This document shows positions 8,676 through 16,252 of a DNA stretch of 64,000 bases, one piece after another (within the stretch, counting starts at the first letter, position 1; each line of letters begins with the position of its first letter). This stretch comes from Janthinobacterium sp. TB1-E2 (GTDB taxonomy: Bacteria; Pseudomonadota; Gammaproteobacteria; Burkholderiales; Burkholderiaceae_D). Below the pieces are notes generated by a model. It searched no databases, was not told the origin of the DNA, and saw nothing but the letters and a program-made list of their open reading frames with translations. Position numbers and translations under genes: made by a program. The stretch lies in contig NZ_CP142523.1 in NCBI RefSeq assembly GCF_036885605.1, forward strand, positions 2,356,001 through 2,420,000. Direction: 5' to 3'.

Positions 8676-9239
8676 ATGGCCAAGAAAAGTGTCGTATCGG
8701 AAGCGCAGGAAATCCAGCTGGCCATCGAATTGATACAGCTGGGCGCCCGTTTGCAACTGCTGGAGACGGAAGTCTCGCTGTCGCGCGAACGCCTGCTGAA
8801 TCTGTACAAGGAATTGAAGGGCGTCTCGCCGCCCAAGGGCATGCTGCCGTTTTCCACCGACTGGTTCATCACCTGGCAACCGAATATCCATTCCTCGCTG
8901 TTCATCAATATCCACAAATTCCTCGTCGACCACGCCGGCGCCACGGGCATCGAAGCCGTGATGAAGGCCTATAAACTGTATCTGGAACAGATGCCGCCTG
9001 AAGCGGGCGAAGAGCCGCTGCTGTCGCTGACCCGGGCCTGGACCCTCGTGCGCTTTTTCAGCAGCAAGATGCTGGACATGGCGCCCTGCGGCAAGTGCGG
9101 CGGCAAGTTCGTCGTCAACTGCCTCGACCTGAACGCCGATTATGTGTGCGGCCTGTGCCACATGCCTTCGCGTGCAGGCAAGACCAAGAAGGCGCGCGAT
9201 GAAGCGGCCGCTGGTGCATCGCCGGGTGTCGCCGCCTGA
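8676..9239 (+). CDS. flhC: flagellar transcriptional activator FlhC
   Basis: FlhC is the zinc-containing partner of FlhD and gives the complex much of its DNA specificity. It is 187 residues, near the usual 190. The four-cysteine zinc site is visible in the C-terminal half as APCGKCGGKF and YVCGLCHMP. Core stretches such as QLAIELIQLGARLQLLE and LPFSTDWFITWQPNIHSS are characteristic. The Ala-rich tail (AAAGASPGVAA) is probably disordered. A strong terminator follows at 9275-9313, so flhDC forms its own transcript. Confidence 0.95.
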   Translation: MAKKSVVSEAQEIQLAIELIQLGARLQLLETEVSLSRERLLNLYKELKGVSPPKGMLPFSTDWFITWQPNIHSSLFINIHKFLVDHAGATGIEAVMKAYKLYLEQMPPEAGEEPLLSLTRAWTLVRFFSSKMLDMAPCGKCGGKFVVNCLDLNADYVCGLCHMPSRAGKTKKARDEAAAGASPGVAA

Positions 9240-9274
9240 TACTGCCCGAATTATTGTCCCAATATAGCCTCAGT

Positions 9275-9313
9275 AAAAACCGGAGCGGTCGCCAGACCGG
9301 ACTCCGGTTTTTT
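9275..9313 (+). terminator. terminator after flhDC
   Basis: AAAACCGGAG pairs with CTCCGGTTTT around an inner CGGTC-GCCA-GACCG stem, and the 3' arm ends in six T. It separates flhDC from the next gene. Confidence 0.85.
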
Positions 9314-9359
9314 CATGGTGCTTTCGCTTACACTGGCGTTTTCCTCCTTTAACTTGCCC

Positions 9360-10121
9360 ATGCTGCAACAAATCCTGCGCGCGCCCGCGCTCAAGGCCAT
9401 CCTGATCCAGGTGCTGGCCTTTCCCTTGATGTTGTTATTGGTATATGGCCTGGCGCGCGCCGGCGTCGCCATGTCGCTGCCGGCCGTGGCGCTGGTGCAG
9501 GGCGTGCTGGCGGCGCTCATCACGTGGCGCGCGGGACTGGCGCGCTGGTGGTGCGCCATCGGCCTGCTGTTTGCGCCCGCCTTGCTGGCCGCCAGCCTGC
9601 TCGATTTGCCCCCGGCCGTGTTCCTGGCGGCCTTTGTTTTCCTGCTGAGCCTGTATTGGTCCACATTTCGCACGCAAGTGCCGTTTTATCCGTCGGGGCC
9701 GAAGGTGTGGCAGGCCGTGGCCGGGCTGATCGCGGACCGTCCCGGCGTGCGCCTGATCGATATCGGCAGCGGCCTGGGCGGCCTGGTGCTGGACCTGGCG
9801 CGGCGCCGGTCCGACGGGCAGTTCTTCGGCATCGAACTGGCGCCGCTGCCGTGGCTGGCAAGCCGCTTGCGCGCGAAGCTGGCGGGCAGCCGCGCGCGCT
9901 TCCTGCGCGGCGACTACGAAGCGCTCGATTTCGGCCGCTACGACGTGGTGTTTGCCTACCTGTCGCCGGCGGCGATGGCAGCCCTGTGGAGCAAGGCGGA
10001 AAGGGAAATGTTGCCCGGTAGCATGCTTCTTAGTTACGAATTCCAGATTGCGGCACGCAAGCCCGATAAGACCATCGCCGCCACAGAGGGTGGTCCTTTG
10101 CTTTACATATGGTGCTTTTAA
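9360..10121 (+). CDS. membrane-anchored class I SAM methyltransferase
   Basis: About the first 110 residues hold three to four hydrophobic helices (ILIQVLAFPLMLLLVYGLA, AVFLAAFVFLLSLYW). The rest is a Rossmann methyltransferase domain with motif I RLIDIGSGLGGLVLDLA and an acidic loop FFGIELAP. The target substrate is not evident. ATG 9360 was chosen because a TACACT -10-like box lies about 25 bp upstream and the flhC terminator ends at 9313. It sits between flhDC and motA but carries no flagellar signature, so a motility role is only a guess. Confidence 0.75.
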   Translation: MLQQILRAPALKAILIQVLAFPLMLLLVYGLARAGVAMSLPAVALVQGVLAALITWRAGLARWWCAIGLLFAPALLAASLLDLPPAVFLAAFVFLLSLYWSTFRTQVPFYPSGPKVWQAVAGLIADRPGVRLIDIGSGLGGLVLDLARRRSDGQFFGIELAPLPWLASRLRAKLAGSRARFLRGDYEALDFGRYDVVFAYLSPAAMAALWSKAEREMLPGSMLLSYEFQIAARKPDKTIAATEGGPLLYIWCF

Positions 10122-10339
10122 GCAATTGTCTGCGTTATTTGCTTGCCCGTGGGGCAATCTCACGTTATTGTAGTTCCACACGGCATTTTCTCGGAATTGC
10201 GTTGAAAAGCAGAGCATTTCAATTAACTTTCGGTTACTTTTTTGCCACTGTCCTTGCCGGCGGCGCAGCCGCCAGAAGACAGGAACAGGTTTGAACATGC
10301 CGGGCACACAGCCCCGGCCATTATTGGGAGTCAGGGCAC

Positions 10340-11200
10340 TTGTTAGTCATAATCGGATACATCATCGTTTGCGCCTCGGTCTTTGGCGGCTTCGCAATGG
10401 CCGGCGGCCATCTGGCGGCGCTGTTCCAGCCGCTGGAGTTGCTGATGATCGGCGGCGCCGCCCTGGGCGCCTTCCTTGTTGGTAACAATAACAAGGCCAT
10501 CAAAGCGACGATCGCAGCCTTGCCGAGCCTGTTCAAGGGTTCGCGCTATACCAAAGAGCTGTACATGGAACTGATGTCCCTGCTGTTCGAGGTGCTCAGC
10601 AAGGTGCGCAAGGAAGGCTTGATGTCGATCGAAGGCGATATCGACAAGCCCGAGGAAAGCCCGCTGTTTTCCAAGTACCCGGCCGTGCTGGCCGACCACC
10701 ACATCGTCGAATTCATGACCGATTACCTGCGCCTGATGGTGTCGGGCAATATGGACGCGTTCCAGATCGAAAACCTGATGGACAACGAAATCGAGACGCA
10801 CCATCACGAAGGCGCCGTGCCGGCCCACGTGATCGCCAAGGTGGGCGATGGCTTGCCCGCGTTCGGTATCGTTGCCGCCGTGATGGGCGTGGTGCACACG
10901 ATGGAGTCGGTGGGCATCCCGCCGGCCGAGCTGGGCATGCTGATCGCACACGCGCTGGTCGGCACCTTCCTCGGCATCTTGCTGGCGTATGGTTTCGTCG
11001 GTCCTCTGGCCAGCCTGCTCGAGCAGAAGCTGGAAGAGTCGAGCAAGATGTTCCAGTGCGTGAAAGTGACCTTGCTGGCCAGCCTGAACGGCTATGCGCC
11101 GGCGCTGGCCGTGGAGTTCGGCCGCAAGGTGCTGTTCTCGACCGAGCGCCCGACGTTCAACGAGCTCGAAGACCATATCAAGAAATCGAAAACGAAGTAA
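10340..11200 (+). CDS. motA: flagellar motor stator protein MotA
   Basis: MotA forms the proton channel ring with MotB. It is 286 residues with four membrane helices: residues 1-20, about 30-50, and a pair at about 170-220 after the cytoplasmic loop. The loop contains RKEGLMSIEGDIDKPEES, and KVGDGLPAFGIVAAVMGVVHTM holds the conserved proline of helix 3. The start is a TTG at 10340 (TTG TTA GTC ATA), nine bases after GGGAG. No in-frame ATG fits the conserved N-terminus MLVIIGYIIV. It begins the mot-che operon. Confidence 0.95.
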   Translation: MLVIIGYIIVCASVFGGFAMAGGHLAALFQPLELLMIGGAALGAFLVGNNNKAIKATIAALPSLFKGSRYTKELYMELMSLLFEVLSKVRKEGLMSIEGDIDKPEESPLFSKYPAVLADHHIVEFMTDYLRLMVSGNMDAFQIENLMDNEIETHHHEGAVPAHVIAKVGDGLPAFGIVAAVMGVVHTMESVGIPPAELGMLIAHALVGTFLGILLAYGFVGPLASLLEQKLEESSKMFQCVKVTLLASLNGYAPALAVEFGRKVLFSTERPTFNELEDHIKKSKTK

Positions 11201-11258
11201 GCAGTGAATATACGCCTGGATACCATGAGTCATTTGCAGCACACGGAAGGGGGACGCC

Positions 11259-12233
11259 ATGGCCGATGAAGGCATGCGCCCGATTATCGTCAAGCGTATC
11301 AAGAAGACGGCTGGCGGGCACCATGGCGGGGCGTGGAAGATCGCCTACGCCGACTTTGTCACGGCCATGATGGCCTTTTTCCTGCTGATGTGGCTGCTGG
11401 GCTCCACCTCGAAGGGCGACTTGAACGGCATTTCCGAATTCTTCAAGACGCCGCTGAAAGTGGCGATGGCGGGCGGCTCAGGCAGCGGCGAGAGCAATTC
11501 CGTGATCCAGGGCGGCGGCCAGGACTTGTCGCGCCAGGATGGGCAGGTGCGCAAGGCGCAGGAAGAGCAGCAGCGCAAATCGTTCGACCTCAATTCCGCC
11601 AAGGCCGCGCTCGAGCGCGAAGAGGGCAAGCGCCTGCAGGCGCTCAAGGCGCGCATCGAAGCGACCATCGACGCCAATCCCCTGCTGAAAAAATACAAGA
11701 ACCAGTTGCTGCTCGATATCACCAGCGAAGGCTTGCGCATCCAGATCGTCGACGAGCAGAACCGTCCGATGTTTGCGCTCGCCAATGCGAATCTGCAACC
11801 GTATACCAAGGAAATCCTGCACGCGATCGGCTTCGTGCTCAATGAAGTGCCAAACCGCATCGGCCTGTCCGGCCATACGGATTCGACGCCCTACATGAGC
11901 GATGCCGGCTACAGCAACTGGGAATTGTCGGCTGACCGCGCGAATGCGTCGCGGCGCGAACTGGTGATCGGCGGCATGAAGGAAGAAAAAGTCTTGCGCG
12001 TGGTGGGGCTCGGTTCGGCCGCCCACCTGGACAAGCTCGACCCCTTCAATCCGATCAACCGGCGCATCAGCATCATCGTCATGAACAAACGCACGGAAGA
12101 AAATGTCCTGCGCGATGGTTCGGCGATCGAGCTGCCGGTGACCGATGCCGCTTCCGCCGCTGTCGCGTCAGGGCTGGCGGCCGGTGCGCCGCCCGCGGCG
12201 CCAGTCCCCGCCCCGGCAGCGGCGAAAAAATAA
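11259..12233 (+). CDS. motB: flagellar motor stator protein MotB
   Basis: MotB anchors the stator to peptidoglycan. The single membrane helix (AYADFVTAMMAFFLLMWLLG) carries the proton-carrying Asp at residue 32, the same number as in E. coli. The periplasmic OmpA-like domain contains LSGHTDSTPY and NWELSADRANASRR. The Ala/Pro-rich C-terminal tail is dispensable-looking. It follows motA by 58 bp with a GGGGG-type ribosome site and is followed 46 bp later by the CheZ-like gene. Confidence 0.96.
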   Translation: MADEGMRPIIVKRIKKTAGGHHGGAWKIAYADFVTAMMAFFLLMWLLGSTSKGDLNGISEFFKTPLKVAMAGGSGSGESNSVIQGGGQDLSRQDGQVRKAQEEQQRKSFDLNSAKAALEREEGKRLQALKARIEATIDANPLLKKYKNQLLLDITSEGLRIQIVDEQNRPMFALANANLQPYTKEILHAIGFVLNEVPNRIGLSGHTDSTPYMSDAGYSNWELSADRANASRRELVIGGMKEEKVLRVVGLGSAAHLDKLDPFNPINRRISIIVMNKRTEENVLRDGSAIELPVTDAASAAVASGLAAGAPPAAPVPAPAAAKK

Positions 12234-12279
12234 CACGCAAGGCTGTCGACGCGTGGTGTATTGAAACAATGAGACCTTT

Positions 12280-12828
12280 ATGACAAGAAAGAAAATACTT
12301 GGCTCGCATGTAAAGCGCCTGCTGTCTGGCGTGTCGGACCATGGCCGCAAGCACTTGACGGAGGTGGAAACCGACCTGGTGCAGACCGGCATCTTGCTGG
12401 AAGAGGCGATCGAGAAGCTGTCCTTCAATTTCATGGCGATACACGCAGCCGTCGCTGCGCAGCAAGACACCATCGCCTTGCTGCTCGACGGCGGTATTCC
12501 GGCCGAGCAGCAGCGCGAAAAACTGCTGGCGTTGCAGGATGAGGTGGGGGGCTATGTGAATGCGGCCATCACCAGCATGCAATTCCAGGACATGACCAGC
12601 CAGCTGATCGAGCGCACCTTGAAGCGCGTGACGGGCTTGCGCGAGTTCCTCGGGACCCTGGGCGAGCATGGTGCGGAGATGTTGCCGGAGAGCGACAATG
12701 AAGAAATTGTCGCCTTGCTGGGGCGGGTCAGCATGGCGCTGGCGATTCAAAGCCTGGAGTTGCGCAGCGTGCTGCGCAAGGCTGTCAGTCAACAGCATTT
12801 GGAAAGTGGCGACATCGAGCTGTTCTAG
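12280..12828 (+). CDS. cheZ: CheZ-like CheY-P phosphatase (short form)
   Basis: The protein has 182 residues against about 210 for enterobacterial CheZ. The active-site helix is kept: SMQFQDMTSQLIERTLKRV aligns with the CheZ segment whose Asp and Gln (here the D and Q of FQDMTSQ) promote CheY dephosphorylation. Residues 50-140 look like a long helical hairpin. The tail SGDIELF is acidic and ends in Phe, like the CheY-binding tail of CheZ, but the linker is shorter. The position between motB and a cheY is unusual, because cheZ usually follows cheY at the end of che clusters. The assignment rests on one motif plus context. Confidence 0.65.
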   Translation: MTRKKILGSHVKRLLSGVSDHGRKHLTEVETDLVQTGILLEEAIEKLSFNFMAIHAAVAAQQDTIALLLDGGIPAEQQREKLLALQDEVGGYVNAAITSMQFQDMTSQLIERTLKRVTGLREFLGTLGEHGAEMLPESDNEEIVALLGRVSMALAIQSLELRSVLRKAVSQQHLESGDIELF

Positions 12829-12911
12829 CATGCCAGTGCGGAGCGCTTGTGGTTGCATGGATTGATTAATCAAATACTCGGGCAGGATGCCCGGAATAAG
12901 TGGGAGCAAAG

Positions 12912-13277
12912 ATGGCCAAAACGATACTTGCAGTGGACGATTCCAGCTCATTGCGCCAGATGGTGGCGTTCAGCCTGAAAGCCGCCGGTTACCAGGTGGT
13001 GGAGGCCGTCGACGGCCAGGACGGACTGGAAAAAGCCAAGCTGCAAACCGTGGACCTGGTATTGACGGACCAGAACATGCCGCGCATGGATGGCCTGGAA
13101 CTGATCAAGCTGTTGCGCGAACTGCCGACCTACCAGAAGGTACCCATCCTCATGCTGACGACGGAGTCGTCGGACGAGATGAAATCGAAAGGACGTGCCG
13201 CCGGCGCCAATGGCTGGCTGGTCAAGCCGTTCGATCCGCAACGCCTGATCGAAGTGGTCAAGAAGGTGATCGGCTGA
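12912..13277 (+). CDS. cheY: CheY-type response regulator (first copy)
   Basis: This is a single receiver domain of 121 residues. The acidic pair is in ILAVDDSSSLRQM, the phospho-acceptor Asp in LVLTDQNMPRMDG, the switch Thr in ILMLTTESSDEMKS, and the Lys in WLVKPFDP. It starts at ATG 12912 with GGGAG 5-6 bases upstream. There is no output domain, so it acts by protein contact. It is closer to the CheY that travels with cheA in multi-CheY clusters than to enteric CheY. The second copy at 20865 looks like the motor-binding one. Confidence 0.9.
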   Translation: MAKTILAVDDSSSLRQMVAFSLKAAGYQVVEAVDGQDGLEKAKLQTVDLVLTDQNMPRMDGLELIKLLRELPTYQKVPILMLTTESSDEMKSKGRAAGANGWLVKPFDPQRLIEVVKKVIG

Positions 13278-13320
13278 TGCCAGCCGCGCAGTGCAACGAT
13301 GCAATTGACGGAGTCACCCT

Positions 13321-15519
13321 ATGACCATCGATATTAGCCAGTTTTTTCAGGTCTTTTTCGATGAGGCCGAAGAACTGCTGGCTGAAAAAGAACGGCTGCT
13401 GCTGGCCGTTGATATTGCGGCGCCCGACGCCGAAGACCTGAATGCCATTTTCCGTACCGCCCATTCGATCAAGGGCGGCGCATCGACGTTCGGCCTCTCC
13501 GACATGAGCGAGGTGACGCACATCCTCGAGTCGCTGCTCGACCGTATCCGCCAGGGCCAGATGGCCCTGACGGCGGAACACGTCGACGCCTTCCTGGCGG
13601 CCAAGGATATCCTCAAGATGCAGCTCGACGGCCACCGTCTGGGCAGTGCCGTCGACCAGGATGCCGTGGCAAATGTGCGCATGATGCTGCAGTCGTTTTC
13701 GCAGGACGTGCCCGTGGCTGCGCTTACGCCCGTCGCACCGGCCTTCCATACGGCGGAAAAAGCCGCCGTCAGCCATGCCGGCGGCCATCGCATCCGCCTG
13801 GAACTGCCGGCCATGGAGCCGCGCGAAGTCGATGCGCTGGCGGCCGAACTGGGTTTGCTGGGCGATGTCGCCGTGTCCGCCTTGCCCGACGCGCGCAAGG
13901 TGCTGGAAGTGACGACGCATGAAAGCCTGGACGATATCCTGGCCATCTGCTCGTTCGTGCTCAATCCCGACGACATGGTGATCACGCAGGCGCCGCCACT
14001 GGCGCCAGGCGAAGCCGAAGCGGCCCGTGCGGCGCAGGAAAAAGCCCAGGGCTACGGTTTCTTCGACCCGCTGCCAGGCACGCCTGCTGCGCAGGGCGCG
14101 ACGGACCCCGGTTATGGCTTCTTCCAGCCGCTCGAGGATATCCGCGCCGCCGCCGGCGTGCAGAGCGACGCCGAACAGGGCTACGGTTTCTTCCAGCCCC
14201 TCGAACAGATACGCGCCGATGCGGCCAAGGCGGGCAACGCCAGCGCCGCCGCGCCGGCCGTGGCCAGCGCCGTGGCCGAAGCGGAGCAGGAAAAGAAACC
14301 GGCCAAGAAAGAAGGCGACAAGGCCGGCGCCGAATCGTCGTCGATCCGCGTCTCGATCGAGAAAGTCGACCAGCTGATCAACCTGGTGGGCGAACTGGTG
14401 ATCACGCAGGCGATGATCGAGCAGCGCGCCAGTGCGCTTGACCCGATGCTGCATGAAAAACTGCTCGACAGCGTCAGCCACCTGACGCGCAACACGCGCG
14501 ACTTGCAGGAAGCGGTGATGTCGATCCGCATGATGCCGATGGATTTCGTCTTCTCGCGCTTCCCGCGCATGGTGCGCGACCTGGCGACGAAACTGGGCAA
14601 GAAGGTCGATTTCATCACGAATGGCGCCGCCACGGAACTGGACAAGGGCCTCATCGAGCGCATCGTCGATCCGCTCACGCACCTGGTGCGCAACAGCATC
14701 GACCATGGCGTGGAAATGCCGGCCGCCCGCGTGGCCGCCGGCAAGACCGAGGCCGGCCGGCTGTTCCTCTCGGCCAGCCATCAGGGCGGCAACATCATCA
14801 TCGAGGTATCCGATGACGGCGCGGGATTGAACCGCGAGCGCATCCTGGCCAAGGCCGCGCAGCAGGGGCTGGACGTGTCCGAGACGATGAGCGACGCGGA
14901 CGTGTGGCAGCTGATTTTCGCGCCCGGCTTTTCCACCGCCGAAGCCGTCACCGACGTGTCGGGCCGCGGCGTGGGCATGGATGTCGTCAAGCGCAATATC
15001 AGCGCCATGGGCGGCGTCGTCGACATCCGTTCCGCGAAAGGCTTCGGCACGACGATTTCCATCTCGCTGCCGCTGACCCTGGCCATCCTCGACGGCATGT
15101 CGATCCGCGTGGGCGACGAAGTGTATATTTTACCGCTGGGCTTTGTCATCGAATCGCTGCAGCCAGCCGTTGAGGATATCAAGGACATCAGCGGCAAGGG
15201 GCAGGTGGTGAAAGTGCGCGGCGAATACCTGCCATTGATCCCGCTGTACCAGATGTTCGACATCGCGCCGCGCTTTACCAGCCCTTCGGAAGGCATCTGC
15301 GTGATCCTCGAGACGGAAGGGCGCAAGGCGGCCCTGTTTGTCGACGACCTGGTGGGACAGCAGCAAGTCGTGGTGAAAAACCTCGAATCGAATTACCGCA
15401 AGGTGGTGGGCATTTCCGGCGCCACCATCCTGGGCGATGGCGGCGTGTCGCTGATTCTCGATGTCGCCGCCCTGATCCGTTCCTCGCGCCAGCTGGCTGA
15501 CGAGTCCATTTTTTCGTAA
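13321..15519 (+). CDS. cheA: chemotaxis histidine kinase CheA
   Basis: CheA phosphorylates CheY and CheB in response to receptors. It has 732 residues. The P1 domain has phospho-His48 in RTAHSIKGGAS. The P3 dimer domain starts near SSIRVSIEKVDQLINLVGEL. The P4 kinase domain has an N box LTHLVRNSIDHGVE, a G1 box EVSDDGAGLN and a G2 box DVSGRGVGMDVV. The C-terminal part is a CheW-like P5 domain. The P1-P3 linker is unusual: three copies of GYGFFxPL occur at residues 244-251, 264-271 and 287-294, followed by an Ala/Lys/Glu-rich stretch. It lies within the mot-che operon. Confidence 0.97.
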   Translation: MTIDISQFFQVFFDEAEELLAEKERLLLAVDIAAPDAEDLNAIFRTAHSIKGGASTFGLSDMSEVTHILESLLDRIRQGQMALTAEHVDAFLAAKDILKMQLDGHRLGSAVDQDAVANVRMMLQSFSQDVPVAALTPVAPAFHTAEKAAVSHAGGHRIRLELPAMEPREVDALAAELGLLGDVAVSALPDARKVLEVTTHESLDDILAICSFVLNPDDMVITQAPPLAPGEAEAARAAQEKAQGYGFFDPLPGTPAAQGATDPGYGFFQPLEDIRAAAGVQSDAEQGYGFFQPLEQIRADAAKAGNASAAAPAVASAVAEAEQEKKPAKKEGDKAGAESSSIRVSIEKVDQLINLVGELVITQAMIEQRASALDPMLHEKLLDSVSHLTRNTRDLQEAVMSIRMMPMDFVFSRFPRMVRDLATKLGKKVDFITNGAATELDKGLIERIVDPLTHLVRNSIDHGVEMPAARVAAGKTEAGRLFLSASHQGGNIIIEVSDDGAGLNRERILAKAAQQGLDVSETMSDADVWQLIFAPGFSTAEAVTDVSGRGVGMDVVKRNISAMGGVVDIRSAKGFGTTISISLPLTLAILDGMSIRVGDEVYILPLGFVIESLQPAVEDIKDISGKGQVVKVRGEYLPLIPLYQMFDIAPRFTSPSEGICVILETEGRKAALFVDDLVGQQQVVVKNLESNYRKVVGISGATILGDGGVSLILDVAALIRSSRQLADESIFS

Positions 15520-15549
15520 TACCGATAGATAAAGATAGGAAAACGCACC

Positions 15550-16056
15550 ATGTCAGATACTCAACAAACATCCGGAAGCAATGCGGGCGACGGCAAGGAC
15601 ATCGCCGGCCGTGAATTCCTGGCCTTCACCCTGGGCTCCGAAGAGTACGGCATCGATATCCTGAAGGTCCAGGAAATCCGCGGTTACGAAGCGGTCACCC
15701 GCATCGCCAACGCGCCTGAATTCATCAAGGGCGTGATCAACCTGCGCGGCATCATCATTCCCGTGGTCGACATGCGCATCAAGTTCAATCTGGGCACGCC
15801 CGTGTACGACCAGTTCACGGTGGTGATCATCCTGAACATCGGCGGCCGTATCGTCGGCATGGTGGTCGACAGCGTTTCCGACGTCACCACCCTGACGCCG
15901 GAGCAGGTGAAACCGGCGCCGGAAATGGGCACCGCCTTCTCGACCGACTATATGATCGGCCTGGGCACCATCGACGAGCGCATGCTGATCCTGGTCGACA
16001 TCGACAAGCTGATGTCGAGCAGCGAGATGGGCCTGATCGACAAGCTGGCGGCGTAA
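15550..16056 (+). CDS. cheW: chemotaxis adaptor CheW
   Basis: CheW links receptors to CheA. It has 168 residues. The two SH3-like subdomains are clear: [22 protein letters not shown] and the conserved [14 protein letters not shown], then [11 protein letters not shown] near the CheA contact. The N-terminal 18 residues are a polar tail. It starts 30 bp after cheA. A hairpin terminator at 16075-16101 follows, so the downstream receptor gene may be reached by partial read-through or have its own promoter. Confidence 0.97.
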   Translation: MSDTQQTSGSNAGDGKDIAGREFLAFTLGSEEYGIDILKVQEIRGYEAVTRIANAPEFIKGVINLRGIIIPVVDMRIKFNLGTPVYDQFTVVIILNIGGRIVGMVVDSVSDVTTLTPEQVKPAPEMGTAFSTDYMIGLGTIDERMLILVDIDKLMSSSEMGLIDKLAA

Positions 16057-16074
16057 GCCACCGCATGGCAGCAA

Positions 16075-16101
16075 GGCGGCGCCCGGTGCGCCGCCGTTTT
16101 T
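16075..16101 (+). terminator. terminator after cheW
   Basis: GGCGGCGC (16075-16082) pairs with GCGCCGCC (16088-16095) over a 5-nt loop, followed by G and five T. It probably attenuates transcription between cheW and the MCP gene. Confidence 0.75.
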
Positions 16102-16252
16102 ACCACGCAAAGAATCACTACAGATATGCATGTACCGGCGCGAGCAGCATCTAGAGGCGCGCCGGCAGGCTGCAAGGTCCGACAGAGACCAGGCCACAAC
16201 ACGGCGCCGTCCGGTTGAACGGGCGCCGTTCACATAAATATTGGAGACTGTA

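Noticed and set aside
10224..10252. Possible sigma-28 promoter before motA
   Set aside because: TAACTTTC and GCCACTGT resemble the consensus poorly and the spacing is 12, so I did not annotate it.
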